Of a stretch of 64,000 bases of DNA, positions 1 through 8,615 are shown one piece after another (positions within the stretch are counted from its first letter, which is position 1; each line of letters opens with the position of its first letter). The DNA is taken from positions 1 through 64,000 of the forward strand of contig SUVS01000009.1 of NCBI GenBank assembly GCA_015061885.1. The letters are read 5' to 3'. The DNA comes from Lentisphaerota bacterium. Its GTDB lineage: Bacteria; Verrucomicrobiota; Lentisphaeria; Victivallales; Victivallaceae. The position numbers and the translations under genes were made by a program. The notes under the pieces were generated by a model. That model saw nothing but the letters and a program-made list of their open reading frames with translations, had not been told where the DNA came from and did no database searches.

Positions 1-73
1 CAATGAAGTATCCGGCAAGATCAATTCCGGTGGGTGGGGTCATCACTTCCTGGGCATAACCGACTTTAAGCAT
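1..73 (-). CDS. N-terminal fragment of a gene running off the left edge
   Basis: The first 24 codons of a minus-strand gene are visible. It starts at an ATG (73-71) behind a clear AAGGAGA ribosome-binding site. The peptide begins MLKVGYAQEVMTPPTGIDLAGYF. The pattern 'xITPPxGxxLAGY' is typical of the N-terminus of the neutral/alkaline non-lysosomal ceramidase-like family often found in glycan and lipid-degrading anaerobes, but 24 residues cannot settle this. It lies 120 bp downstream of trpA on the same strand and may or may not be co-transcribed. Confidence 0.55.
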   Translation of the reverse strand, partial: MLKVGYAQEVMTPPTGIDLAGYFI

Positions 74-193
74 TTTTCTTTCTCCTTGTTTATAAATAAG
101 GTTTGAACCATTTATTTAATGTATAATTTATCACGCATGCTTGCAAGAAAAAAATTCTATTATCGGCGATATTTACATTTGTTCAGCTGTTTT

Positions 194-871
194 TTACAAT
201 CTGTTTTTATATTCTGCAACCAGTTCTGCAAGTTTGCCGCACGGGGTTCTGACAACTTCTGTATCAATGATAATAGCATCAGCTCTGTTGTCTGAACACA
301 GGGCAGTCGGCAGTTGGGTTTGTGCTTTGACTGCTGCGGCAGTTTGAGCGTTGTCGCAATAGATGATACTGCCGGGGAGCGCGAGCATTTTTTTCAGACG
401 CTCCGGCGAAGTGGTCTTGCTTGCTGATATAACTGTATTGATATTGTATTTGGCGGCATAGGGGGCGATTTCGGCATATTCTTCGCAAGGCAGATCGAGT
501 ATCCGCAAGGCGTCGATTTCCAGCTCCGATAATTCGGCAAAAAGTTTGTCATAACCGTATTGCAGAAAGATGTTGCAGTAGCCGGAAATTATCAACCCGA
601 CTTCCGGATGATTCTGCCGGATGGTTTTGAGCATGGCAATGATCTTGCTCAAATCCGCACCGTTCTGCAAGGCGGTTTGATAGGCTTTCTGAATGGCGGC
701 TCCATCCGCCATGGGGTCGGAAAAAGGTATGCCCAACTCCACAATGTCAGCTCCGGAGCGGATGATTTCTTCAATGCGTTGAGCCGAAGTATCCATATCC
801 GGGGCACCGGCACAATCAAATACGATCAGGGCTTTTTTATTGCCGGAAAATATATTCTGAAAACGGTTCAT
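194..871 (-). CDS. trpA: Divergent, shortened tryptophan synthase alpha chain
   Basis: TrpA cleaves indole-3-glycerol phosphate and passes indole to TrpB. This copy has 225 residues against about 265 in the family. The catalytic block is intact: [14 protein letters not shown] carries Glu45 and Asp56, the counterparts of Salmonella Glu49 and Asp60. The second half is eroded. The usual loop-6 motif (TGVTG) is absent, the GFGI phosphate loop reads LCSD, and the GSA phosphate-binding turn reads IDTEVV. The losses are internal, since the last helix ([12 protein letters not shown]) is still present. The ATG overlaps the trpB stop by 4 bp, so translation is probably coupled. From what is seen, the fold should persist but substrate phosphate binding is doubtful; it may serve mainly as a partner or activator of TrpB. 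Family assignment is firm; activity is not. Confidence 0.85.
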   Translation of the reverse strand: MNRFQNIFSGNKKALIVFDCAGAPDMDTSAQRIEEIIRSGADIVELGIPFSDPMADGAAIQKAYQTALQNGADLSKIIAMLKTIRQNHPEVGLIISGYCNIFLQYGYDKLFAELSELEIDALRILDLPCEEYAEIAPYAAKYNINTVISASKTTSPERLKKMLALPGSIIYCDNAQTAAAVKAQTQLPTALCSDNRADAIIIDTEVVRTPCGKLAELVAEYKNRL

Positions 872-2043
872 CGGTGATTCTCCTTGTAGTTGCGGACATT
901 TTCCATATCTTTATCTCCTCTGCCGGAAAGATTTACGATTATAATATTTTCTTTGCTGTAAGTTGGAGCCGTTTTGATCGCCTGGGCTATGGCGTGGCTG
1001 GATTCCAATGCCGGAATGATCCCTTCCAGACGCGAAAGTGTATCAAACGCCGCTATTGCTTCGTCATCATTTATTACAGTATAGTTTGCCCGCTTGGTAT
1101 CGGCAAGAAAACTGTGTTCCGGGCCTACTCCGGGGTAGTCAAGTCCGGCGGAGACGGAGTGCGTTTCGGTGATCTGCCCGGTAATTTCCTGCAAAAGATA
1201 AGTTTTACAGCCGTGGAGGATACCAACCGTGCCGCCGTTGATGCTGGCGGCGTGTTTGCCCGAAGCAATGCCCGAACCGCCGGCTTCCACGCCGGTAAGT
1301 TTTACGCTTTCATCTGCCAGAAATCCGGCAAAAATCCCCATGGCGTTACTTCCGCCGCCGATACATGCAATAACTTCATCGGGGAGTTTGCCGGTTTTTT
1401 TCAGGCACTGTATCCGGGCTTCTTTGCCGATAACGGATTGAAAATCTTTGACGATCGCCGGGTAGGGGTGCGGTCCGGCAACTGTACCGATGCAGTAAAA
1501 GGTATCGTGAGCATTTTCTGCCCAGTAGCGGATCGCTTCGTTCATAGCGTCTTTCAAGGTGGCACTGCCGGATTCCACGGCGATTACTTCGGCACCGAGA
1601 ACTTTCATGCGGTCAACATTCGGAGCCTGCCGGGCCACATCGACTGCACCCATAAATACTTTGCACTCCAAGCCCAGCAGTGCCGCTACAGTGGCAGTCG
1701 CCACACCGTGCATACCCGCACCGGTTTCGGCAATGAGTTTATGCTTGTTCATGCGTTTTGCCAGCAGAGCCTGACCGATAGTGTTATTTACTTTGTGAGC
1801 CCCGGTGTGGTTGAGATCTTCGCGTTTGAGGTAAATTTGAGCTCCATTGCAATATTCCGACAACCGCTTGGCGTGATACAGCGGCGATTGACGCCCGATG
1901 TAATTGGTCAGCAACTCGTCCAGTTCCGCTTGAAAAGCCGGATCTGCTTTAGCCGCAAGATACGCTTCTTCCAGCTCGTTGAGTACACTCATCAATGCTT
2001 CGGGGATATATTGTCCGCCGTAAATACCGTAGTGTGAATCCAT
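868..2043 (-). CDS. trpB: Tryptophan synthase beta chain
   Basis: This is the PLP enzyme that condenses indole with serine to give tryptophan. It has the normal length of 391 residues. The PLP lysine is Lys84 in [10 protein letters not shown], the catalytic glutamate is Glu106 in AETGAG, and the PLP phosphate cup is GGGSNAMG. One residue is odd: the nearly universal TGAGQHG carboxylate loop reads TGAGMHG (Met111), which would change serine or intermediate contacts. The start is the ATG behind AAAGGAAAC. trpA follows with a 4-bp overlap. Expression should be governed by the leader at 2087-2251. No other trp genes occur in the window. Confidence 0.95.
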   Translation of the reverse strand: MDSHYGIYGGQYIPEALMSVLNELEEAYLAAKADPAFQAELDELLTNYIGRQSPLYHAKRLSEYCNGAQIYLKREDLNHTGAHKVNNTIGQALLAKRMNKHKLIAETGAGMHGVATATVAALLGLECKVFMGAVDVARQAPNVDRMKVLGAEVIAVESGSATLKDAMNEAIRYWAENAHDTFYCIGTVAGPHPYPAIVKDFQSVIGKEARIQCLKKTGKLPDEVIACIGGGSNAMGIFAGFLADESVKLTGVEAGGSGIASGKHAASINGGTVGILHGCKTYLLQEITGQITETHSVSAGLDYPGVGPEHSFLADTKRANYTVINDDEAIAAFDTLSRLEGIIPALESSHAIAQAIKTAPTYSKENIIIVNLSGRGDKDMENVRNYKENHR

Positions 2044-2086
2044 TTTTTGTTTCCTTTATATATTAAAATCTGTAAAAACATTCATT

Positions 2087-2119
2087 AAAAAAGCCCTCCG
2101 GAAAGTTTATCCGGAAGGC
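2087..2119 (-). terminator. Second intrinsic terminator between the attenuator and trpB
   Basis: On the minus strand, GCCTTCCGGA and TCCGGAGGGC form a 10-bp stem (one G-U pair) with a 7-nt loop, followed by six Us. It lies after the attenuator terminator and before the trpB ribosome-binding site, so read-through transcripts must pass it. CCGGAA in attenuator segment 2 (2186-2191) is complementary to TTCCGG here, so this hairpin might also be under alternative-structure control. That last point is inference. Confidence 0.7.
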
Positions 2120-2129
2120 ATCTTGTCAT

Positions 2130-2210
2130 AAAAAAAGCGGTTCGCATATTTTTGCAAACCGCCACAGGCACAACAAAACTCTGCGTTCCGGCGGTCAAAA
2201 CCGCCAACGC
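2130..2210 (-). promoter_or_regulatory. trp attenuator: competing hairpins 1:2, 2:3 and 3:4
   Basis: Read on the minus strand, segments 1 and 2 pair as GCGTT-GGCGG with CCGCC-(GG)-AACGC (2183-2210). ACCGCC of segment 2 (2190-2195) can instead pair with GGCGGT of segment 3 (2158-2163). GCGGTTTGC of segment 3 pairs with GCGAACCGC of segment 4 (2137-2162), followed by seven Us (2130-2136), giving an intrinsic terminator. Low charged tRNA-Trp should stall the ribosome on the leader peptide and favour 2:3, allowing trpBA transcription. The pairings are seen directly; the mechanism follows from the known trp attenuation model. Confidence 0.85.
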
Positions 2211-2251
2211 CAACTGCAAATATTCAAGATTGTAGCTTTTGAGTTTTTCAT
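2195..2251 (-). CDS. trpL: trp leader peptide with two Trp codons (18 aa)
   Basis: The minus strand encodes MKNSKATILNICSWRWRF and then TGA. Two Trp codons flank an Arg codon just before the stop, which is the layout of enterobacterial trpL. The Trp codons lie inside the first arm of the 1:2 hairpin (2183-2210), so ribosome stalling there would free segment 2 to pair with segment 3. A GGAG lies about 14 nt upstream of the ATG. Identification rests on the peptide, its position 151 bp before trpB, and the overlapping hairpins. Confidence 0.85.
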   Translation of the reverse strand: MKNSKATILNICSWRWRF

Positions 2252-2297
2252 AATGCTATCAATATAACTCCATAAAAGCAAAATGCAAGCGTAAATA

Positions 2298-3974
2298 TTA
2301 CTTTTTGAGCAAAGATTTGTTTTTCAACTCAAATTTATCCCGGGTTTTGCCGTCACTGTCCATGGTTTCGATGAATATCTGATTGTTTTTGACTTTCACC
2401 AGCACTGCGACGCCGTTGACAAATTTTCTGGCTCCGCCGCCGGGAATTATCACCGGGAAGTTCCATTCTTTATCCGCCGGAGTTACCTTGTAAACATGGG
2501 TGTGTCCGGCAAACCACAGATCCACCGGATACGGTGCCGGATTGCCTTTGAATACATCTCTGGTCATCTTGCGTAATCTCGGAAGCATGTGATTGAACTC
2601 ATCTCTCTGGCTGTGAGGAGCTATGTGAGCAAAAACCATGCGGTAATCTGCTTCGGCAAAATCTTTGCTTTTGACCACTTCTTTGAGCCACGCGGTCTGT
2701 TCAGCTAACAGAGTATCAAGCTCGTTCAAACCGGTAAATTTCTGGAAACTGTTTTTGGAATCTTTGGGCAGATGATGCCCGGTATCCAGAATTATAAAGA
2801 ATATATTGCCTATTCTGAATGCCTGATAACTTTTGTTATCCTTGCTGGCAAGATATTTGAGATAGCGTCCGGACTGGGCTCCATCGAACTCATGGTTGCC
2901 CCGCATGGGTACAATGAGCTGATGCTTCGGGATGAGCTTGAGGAAACTGTCAAAAAGCGAAAGCTCTATATCATCCTGATTACTGCTGAAATCGCCCAGA
3001 TGCAGGAACATATCCGCTTTTGCCAGTTCCCGGCGTTTATCGAGCAGATTTTTCAGGTGTTTGAGCTTGGAAAAGTTATCCGTCTGGGTATCAGCCATGA
3101 TCCAGAAAGAAAAATTCTGATTTTTACTGCTGAAAGTCCGGAATGTGCGTACTTCATCGGGTTCGCTCTGACGCAGTTCAGTACCAACGCGTTTGAGTGC
3201 CCGGTATTCATATACTGTATCGGGGGCAAGATCTTTGAGGTCAAAACGCATGACCGGCCCTTCATCAAGGAGCTGACCGCCGCGGAGGATCTGGATTTTT
3301 TTCCAGACTTTGTTGCCTTTTTTGCGGTATTCAAGCTCAAGGGGCTGTCTGCCCTGAATTACATAACTTACAGTAATGGAGTCGGCACCCGGATTGGTCA
3401 GGTAAGGCCCATACAGCACTTTGGCCGGCAGAGGCAGTTGGCGGGGCTTGTTCAACTGGGCATCAGCCGGCGGTTCGCCGACCGCCACCGTCCAGCCGCC
3501 GATACCGCTGCGGGTAAAGATGGTAAGTTCATTGCGTCCGGCACGCAGCGGCAGTTCAAAAACAAAACTTGTAACCGTAGGCGGCCAGAAAAGATTGCCG
3601 GACTGGGTGGTACCGAAAACAAATTTTCCATTGCAATAGCAGTCAAACCACCAATCCGCTCCCATACCCATACGCAATTTGCCGGGTTTGTCGGCATAAA
3701 CAGCGGCGGTTATGGCGGCAAACTGGAATTTTTTACCGGGATCGAGCTTACGCAAATCGAGTATATTGCCGTCGATCTTGACTTTTTGTGCCGGAATTTG
3801 CGTTTTTTCATCCAGAAGCAGAACATCGTCTTCAAAACGCAAAGAGGCGGCATTTTCGGTGGTGATTTTATCGGACAGGAATACTTTGAATTCCTGCGGA
3901 TAAATCTTTTCGGCTCCGGTAAGCTGGGCGGCAATTATTCCGGCGGTAAGAACTGCAAGCGTTTTTTTAGTCAT
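2298..3974 (-). CDS. Secreted calcineurin-like metallophosphoesterase
   Basis: 558 residues. A signal peptide (about 1-21) is followed by an all-beta region of unknown type (about 25-180). Next comes a fibronectin-III-like domain (about 185-282) as in purple acid phosphatases, then a metallophosphoesterase domain (about 288-530). The metal motifs are HLGDFSS (Asp328), MRGNHE (360-362) and FAGHTH. The first motif reads ADTQ (Asp295), with Gln where many family members have His. It probably acts on phosphate esters outside the cytoplasm. It ends 47 bp before the trp leader. A good promoter (TTGAAA-16-TATATT) lies at 4027-4054. The exact substrate cannot be told. Confidence 0.85.
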   Translation of the reverse strand: MTKKTLAVLTAGIIAAQLTGAEKIYPQEFKVFLSDKITTENAASLRFEDDVLLLDEKTQIPAQKVKIDGNILDLRKLDPGKKFQFAAITAAVYADKPGKLRMGMGADWWFDCYCNGKFVFGTTQSGNLFWPPTVTSFVFELPLRAGRNELTIFTRSGIGGWTVAVGEPPADAQLNKPRQLPLPAKVLYGPYLTNPGADSITVSYVIQGRQPLELEYRKKGNKVWKKIQILRGGQLLDEGPVMRFDLKDLAPDTVYEYRALKRVGTELRQSEPDEVRTFRTFSSKNQNFSFWIMADTQTDNFSKLKHLKNLLDKRRELAKADMFLHLGDFSSNQDDIELSLFDSFLKLIPKHQLIVPMRGNHEFDGAQSGRYLKYLASKDNKSYQAFRIGNIFFIILDTGHHLPKDSKNSFQKFTGLNELDTLLAEQTAWLKEVVKSKDFAEADYRMVFAHIAPHSQRDEFNHMLPRLRKMTRDVFKGNPAPYPVDLWFAGHTHVYKVTPADKEWNFPVIIPGGGARKFVNGVAVLVKVKNNQIFIETMDSDGKTRDKFELKNKSLLKK

Positions 3975-4026
3975 TTTCGGTTGAATCCTGTCAGTAACAT
4001 ATCTGCTTTATTGTTTGTAATGATTT

Positions 4027-4054
4027 AATATATCTGGAAGTTATGATTTTTCAA
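4027..4054 (-). promoter_or_regulatory. Promoter of the metallophosphoesterase gene
   Basis: On the minus strand TTGAAA (4049-4054) and TATATT (4027-4032) are separated by 16 bp, about 50 bp before the start codon at 3974. The rest of the 334-bp gap between 3975 and 4308 holds only the 3' element at 4213-4298 and no gene that can be supported. Confidence 0.5.
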
Positions 4055-4212
4055 GGCGTAAAAAAAGTTTTTTTTATTTTTTAGTGGCATACCTGCTTAA
4101 TGGAAAATAACGGATTTTGTATTGCCGCCAATTACCGCAACCGCCTTCCCGAAGAACCAAGTACAAAGTACGCTTCGCCGGACAGGGTTTTTCTATTTTC
4201 TTAAACGTTAAG

Positions 4213-4298
4213 GTTATTCATCTTTTTGCGGAGCAAAAAGATGAATAACAATAAAAGGTTTGGAAAAAAGGGGTGGGGTTTGGGGAGGGGAAAAAGAG
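4213..4298 (-). repeat. 3'-end two-hairpin element, copy 1
   Basis: It lies just downstream of the gene ending at 4309, in transcript order: a shortened hairpin A (GGGG...CCCC, 4277-4298); a pyrimidine-rich linker containing CACCCCTTTTTTCCAAACC; and a perfect 17-bp hairpin B with a 3-nt loop (4213-4249, GTTATTCATCTTTTTGC paired with its complement). The linker and the order match copy 2 (47372-47490) and loosely copy 3 (47874-47976). It probably ends transcription or protects the 3' end. Confidence 0.65.
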
Positions 4299-4308
4299 TC
4301 AACCCCCT

Positions 4309-5064
4309 TTATTTTTCAAAGGAAATTATGGGGTTCCATGCCTTGCCCCAGCCGTCGATACGGAAAGTGCCTACGCCATTTTTCTCCACATATTTGCCGT
4401 TGACATCCGGGCGGGTGCCCAGAATAACCACAAATTCGCCGGGCAGCAGCTTGACTTCGACCTGCAATTTCATATAGTGGCGGTTGGATTTGCTGCCGTT
4501 GCGGTAGGTCTGCATGATGTTTTCCACGGCGTCGGGGTTGTTATCTTCCACAATAACACTCAATTTATTTTCTTTATCCATCTTGCAAACATAGATTTTT
4601 GCTTCTTCGCTGTGCCACAATCTGCCTTCGATGTAGCAAGTTACTTCGCTGTCGAAGGGGTTTTTCACTCCGTAAGCCATGCCGTAAGTAAGCTTGGTAT
4701 GCACGATGGTCATACTTCTATTGAGCAATGCCGGGAAAAGAAAATCGCCGTTGGGCTTGGTTTTGTATGCCAGAATGGGGATGTAATTCTTCCATGTTTT
4801 GGCACCGGAACTGTCGGGCGAAATGGCGTTGAGGGGTGCAAATTTCACCGTATCCGGCGTTACACCCGACTCCACGCACCAGAAGTGCCATACATCTTTA
4901 TAAACTTTGCCGTTGATTTTGCCGGAACAGGAATTTTTGCCGGTCATGGTGCCGTCACGCCACTCTTTTTTGAGCATGGACATGGGGCCTTCCAGATTAA
5001 AGGTTTCGGCGTTGGCAGTTATAAGTGCAACTGCGGCGACGGCGGAAAAGAAGAATTTTTTCAT
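4309..5064 (-). CDS. Secreted protein of unknown function (251 aa)
   Basis: A signal peptide (MKKFFFSAVAAVALITANA) precedes a mature protein of about 232 residues that is rich in aromatic residues. No family is recognised. It contains no obvious catalytic motif; a beta-rich fold, perhaps a binding domain, would fit its composition. It is the last gene of the minus-strand operon that starts with the esterase at 11068. It lies 15 bp after the large CBM9-type protein, so a role in handling the same glycan is likely but unproven. The 3' two-hairpin element follows at once. Confidence 0.75.
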   Translation of the reverse strand: MKKFFFSAVAAVALITANAETFNLEGPMSMLKKEWRDGTMTGKNSCSGKINGKVYKDVWHFWCVESGVTPDTVKFAPLNAISPDSSGAKTWKNYIPILAYKTKPNGDFLFPALLNRSMTIVHTKLTYGMAYGVKNPFDSEVTCYIEGRLWHSEEAKIYVCKMDKENKLSVIVEDNNPDAVENIMQTYRNGSKSNRHYMKLQVEVKLLPGEFVVILGTRPDVNGKYVEKNGVGTFRIDGWGKAWNPIISFEK

Positions 5065-5079
5065 TTTTTTACTCCTATA

Positions 5080-7788
5080 TTATTTAACAGGTTCTACCAG
5101 CAAAAGTTTGCAGCGGCGTTCCGGCTCCAACTGGATGGTAAAGCTCTTGTCGGAGGCTTTCATGGTTGCCACCACCTGATCGGTTTCCAGATCTTTCAGG
5201 GTAACGGCTTTGCCGGGTGCGTAATTTACGGTTACTTGCATAGCTTTGCCGGTGAGGTATTCAGATACGCTGATGATGGCTTTATCTTTGTAAGCCACGC
5301 CGCGGGTGAACACCGGCGGTTGGTTTTTCCAGGTGGCTTTTTTGCCGTAGAAGTTATCAGTTACATCAATGTTTTTGAGATCGGTGGTCAGTTTGAACGG
5401 CGTACCCAGCATAACAATATCTTCGATTTTGGCAAGAATGTTCATTGCTTCAGAGGTCTGCCGCAAAGTATCGACATCCGCAAGGCCGTAATGCCAGCCG
5501 ATGATACCTTTCATGCCCCACGAAAAGGCTTCCATACAGGCGTATTTGTAGTCATCTTTGTAAAGCGGAGCATTCGAGCCGTAGTGATAACCGCCGAGAG
5601 CGTGCGGACTGGGGGTTAAAAATACATTTATTTTTATATCCGGATAGGTCTTGGCAAAGTTGTCGAGTTTTTCCTGGGTTTCGCGTACGCCTCTGTCCAT
5701 AGATGTATAAATATCCACTTCGATCGTATCAAAGACTTTGAAGAAATTGCCGTTACGCAGACACTGGTTGCGGCCTTCTTCTGTCCACGGACGGCGGAAA
5801 CTCCATTCGCTGAAAAACACTCCGTCGCGGGGCGAGCTTTTGCAATCTTTGCCCAGCCCTTCGGCAAAACGCTTTTTCATTTCCGCAAAGAAATCCGCCC
5901 ACTGATCGCATTTGAATTCCACCCATGCGGTGTGATAGAACGGGTATTTTTTGGGGGCTTTTTCAAAAACTTTAGGGTCAATATACTTTTTATCGGGATA
6001 TTTCTCCGCCCAGTGCTTTTTAAAGAGCTCCAATGTCCGGATGCTGAAATCGCCTTTGTTGCCGGATTTCTGGATGTAGCCTTCCATATCAAAGGGAAAA
6101 TAGTTGATATTGGCTTTTTTGCAGAACTCTATTTCCGTATTGATTGCCTCAACATAATGCTTACCGCGATAGGTCGGCGAAATGGCAAAACTGTCATCGT
6201 TGGGTATGTAGAATCCACCAATATCCCGTGCCCGGGCACTGCGGTCATCGCGTGTCCATTTGTCGTAAAGGCGGCCGCCGCCGTGTTTGGCACCGGCGGG
6301 CCAGAAATATCCGGCACGCGATACATAGAATCCGGCTTTCTGCAGAGCCAGCGAAAGCTGTACGGCACTGTCGCTGTAGTTGCGTACAGCAAAGGTGTTC
6401 ATTCCCACGCGGGAAAGCGACTTGGCTTGAGCCAGATCCGGCCACAAGTTATAGAAACTGCTGATAAACTTTTTGGGCATGGGGGCCGGTTTGACCGTTA
6501 CGATCTTGTAGTTGACTTCGCTCCACGGCTGTACGCCGTCTTTCCAGCGTAATTGATAGCGTAATTTGCCACTTTCACCGTCGGGCAGGGTGGCGGTGAA
6601 AAAGCTCTTGATCCAGCCGGAAGCGTTATGAGCATAGCGTTCTTTCTGCTCCCAGATGATGATTTTTTTGCCGTCAACGGTTTTTTCGCCGATTTTTTTA
6701 CCTTTACGCAGGGCAATGCCTTCAGGCAGTTCAAAAATAATGGAGTTGTTGATCTTGACCCGGTAGCCTTGACCACGCACGGCGTTGGGCAGATTATGTT
6801 TGCTCGACCAGATAATGCGGGACTCCAACTGCAAACCCCGGTCAAGGATGATGGTGTTATTGGTAAGATTTACCGGCTTTATGGAAAGCGTGCCCCGCGG
6901 CTGGGCGTAGGTGTAATCGTAGAGCTTTTTGCCCTGCGGACAGGTGATCACCAGATTGGTGGATTTTTTGTCGGCAGGCAAACCGTATTTGAACTCCACA
7001 ACGCCGTCGGCAATGCTTTTGCTGAAAATCCTGCCCGCCGCATCGAATTTAACATTTACAGCTTTGGCGGATTTTATATTGAATCTGACCTGACTTTTGA
7101 GCTTGAGTTCAGGCAGAATATCAAATTTCAGTCCCGGAACCTTATCGGTAAACTGCATAACAGCATATTTATCGGTCGCCATCCAGTTGATTTCTTCCAG
7201 CCTTGCCCACGCCGAATAACCTTTGCGGGCGTGATTGCGGACGATGTTGAATTTTACATCGCCTTTGCCGAGTTCGGCAAGCGGTATGGCAAGCTCCAAT
7301 GCCCAGAAATTTTTACCGCGGCTGGCGGCGATTCTGACCTTGCTGGCAAAGTTGGAGCGATCCCAGGTGTGGCGGTCATTCTGATAAGCATCCATAACAC
7401 AGCTGCTGCCGGCATAATCAAACATATACTGGCGAACCATGTTGCCGATCAGGAAAAACATCTCTATTGAGTCATATTTCCAGATGTCGGAATTATTTCT
7501 GGTCGGAGTGATCTCCGGCAGAGCCACCGCATTTTTCTGAAACGCCTTGATCGCACAATACAAATATTCATTGTCGCGGACAAACCGCACTTCGGTCTGA
7601 TCTTTGGCATGATCCAGACTTTTTACATTGACAAAACCCGCCATCGGCAGGGTTTGTTTATAACACGCATCGTTGAGCTTGCCGTCGATTTTCGGTGCTT
7701 GAGTTGTTTTGCCCACGCTGATAAGCTGATTGGCAGAAAGCACGCCGGCAGTCAGCAAGGCAAAGGTGGAAAATAATTTTTTATACAT
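5080..7788 (-). CDS. Large secreted protein: CBM9-like domain plus glycosidase-like barrel
   Basis: 902 residues with a signal peptide (about 1-19). Residues about 25-210 resemble a carbohydrate-binding family 9/DOMON-like domain (WKYDSIEMFF, NFWALELAIPLAEL). A middle beta region follows. From about 445 to 800 comes an alpha/beta-barrel-like segment with acidic motifs such as FPFDMEGY and FFSEWSF, consistent with a glycoside hydrolase-like domain. A short beta domain closes the protein. It sits between the pilin-like gene (18 bp away) and the small secreted protein (15 bp away) in the fucosidase operon. The likely role is binding and possibly cutting an extracellular glycan. No GH family can be named with confidence. 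Confidence 0.75.
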   Translation of the reverse strand: MYKKLFSTFALLTAGVLSANQLISVGKTTQAPKIDGKLNDACYKQTLPMAGFVNVKSLDHAKDQTEVRFVRDNEYLYCAIKAFQKNAVALPEITPTRNNSDIWKYDSIEMFFLIGNMVRQYMFDYAGSSCVMDAYQNDRHTWDRSNFASKVRIAASRGKNFWALELAIPLAELGKGDVKFNIVRNHARKGYSAWARLEEINWMATDKYAVMQFTDKVPGLKFDILPELKLKSQVRFNIKSAKAVNVKFDAAGRIFSKSIADGVVEFKYGLPADKKSTNLVITCPQGKKLYDYTYAQPRGTLSIKPVNLTNNTIILDRGLQLESRIIWSSKHNLPNAVRGQGYRVKINNSIIFELPEGIALRKGKKIGEKTVDGKKIIIWEQKERYAHNASGWIKSFFTATLPDGESGKLRYQLRWKDGVQPWSEVNYKIVTVKPAPMPKKFISSFYNLWPDLAQAKSLSRVGMNTFAVRNYSDSAVQLSLALQKAGFYVSRAGYFWPAGAKHGGGRLYDKWTRDDRSARARDIGGFYIPNDDSFAISPTYRGKHYVEAINTEIEFCKKANINYFPFDMEGYIQKSGNKGDFSIRTLELFKKHWAEKYPDKKYIDPKVFEKAPKKYPFYHTAWVEFKCDQWADFFAEMKKRFAEGLGKDCKSSPRDGVFFSEWSFRRPWTEEGRNQCLRNGNFFKVFDTIEVDIYTSMDRGVRETQEKLDNFAKTYPDIKINVFLTPSPHALGGYHYGSNAPLYKDDYKYACMEAFSWGMKGIIGWHYGLADVDTLRQTSEAMNILAKIEDIVMLGTPFKLTTDLKNIDVTDNFYGKKATWKNQPPVFTRGVAYKDKAIISVSEYLTGKAMQVTVNYAPGKAVTLKDLETDQVVATMKASDKSFTIQLEPERRCKLLLVEPVK

Positions 7789-7806
7789 AAAAACAGCCTT
7801 TCACAA

Positions 7807-8592
7807 TCAGTTGATACCATCGTAGATATAATAGAAAATATCGTTATGTAGTGCTGCATGATAAGGCCCTTTGCCGTTAAGCTCCTGACGGGATTTACTT
7901 TCCACATGCCCGGCGATAAACAATATATTGGTTCTTCCGTCATGGGGGAAAGCTATCATATTGGCGGCAGTGGGTACATCGGTTGCCGAAACGATTCCCC
8001 CGCTCATACGGTTAAGTCTTACACCGGAGGCATCACTGCAATAACCGTTGATTTCAGGATATTTCAAGCGGGAAGTTGGATAGCAATGTTTGGTTTTACT
8101 GGCTTGCGTATTAAAACCAGCCCGGTCGATCCAACCGTAATTTACTGCTGAATTCATAGTATAGGTATTGGCTTCGCAAATCGTCAGACGGGCAGCACCG
8201 GAGCGTTTGTTGCCGCTGGTATTTTGAGCCTCGGTAAACTGCCCCATGTGTTCCTGGGCGTAAGGTGCAAGCTGAACATACCAGTAACGGGCGTCAGTCC
8301 AGAAGCCGTCGAGCCATTTGCCTTCGCCGGTGTATGCCGGAGTGTAATAAGGTACACAGTAATCCTGATTGTCGGCAGTGTACATGTGTGCCGCCACGCC
8401 CAACTGTTTGAGGTTGGAGGCACAATGGGCGGCTCTTGCACTGTTGCGTGAAGCAGAAAGTGCGGGCAGCAGCATTGCCGCCAGAATGGCAATTATGGCG
8501 ATAACTACCAGAAGTTCGATCAGCGTAAAACGCCGCTTGCAAGCGGGTGCATTACCTTGTAATGCACCAATAAGGTACTCGTTACTTTTCAT
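7807..8592 (-). CDS. Pilin-like (type II pseudopilin leader, DUF1559-type) protein
   Basis: 261 residues. A 21-residue basic leader is followed by the type IV prepilin/pseudopilin signature [15 protein letters not shown] with the conserved Glu at position 5 of the mature helix. The residue before the Phe is Arg, not the Gly normally needed by prepilin peptidase. The C-terminal motif [15 protein letters not shown] matches the H-X9-DG pattern of DUF1559, except that the Asp is Ala. Such proteins are numerous in Lentisphaerae and Planctomycetes and are of unknown function. It lies between the fucosidase and the CBM9-type gene, so it may anchor or export enzymes at the cell surface (inference). 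Confidence 0.85.
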   Translation of the reverse strand: MKSNEYLIGALQGNAPACKRRFTLIELLVVIAIIAILAAMLLPALSASRNSARAAHCASNLKQLGVAAHMYTADNQDYCVPYYTPAYTGEGKWLDGFWTDARYWYVQLAPYAQEHMGQFTEAQNTSGNKRSGAARLTICEANTYTMNSAVNYGWIDRAGFNTQASKTKHCYPTSRLKYPEINGYCSDASGVRLNRMSGGIVSATDVPTAANMIAFPHDGRTNILFIAGHVESKSRQELNGKGPYHAALHNDIFYYIYDGIN

Positions 8593-8615
8593 AATAAAAT
8601 CCTCCTTTTGGGTTG

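Noticed and set aside
874-2037. A 387-codon open frame on the plus strand opposite trpB
   Set aside because: It mirrors the well-supported trpB gene, has no recognisable motifs and no ribosome-binding site.
4273-5619. A 448-codon plus-strand frame across 4273-5619
   Set aside because: It runs opposite two minus-strand genes with signal peptides; composition is that of an antisense shadow.
7807-8592. A true type II secretion operon near the pilin-like genes
   Set aside because: No gspE, gspF or prepilin peptidase genes are present; the secretin at 20579 is linked to an ABC exporter instead.
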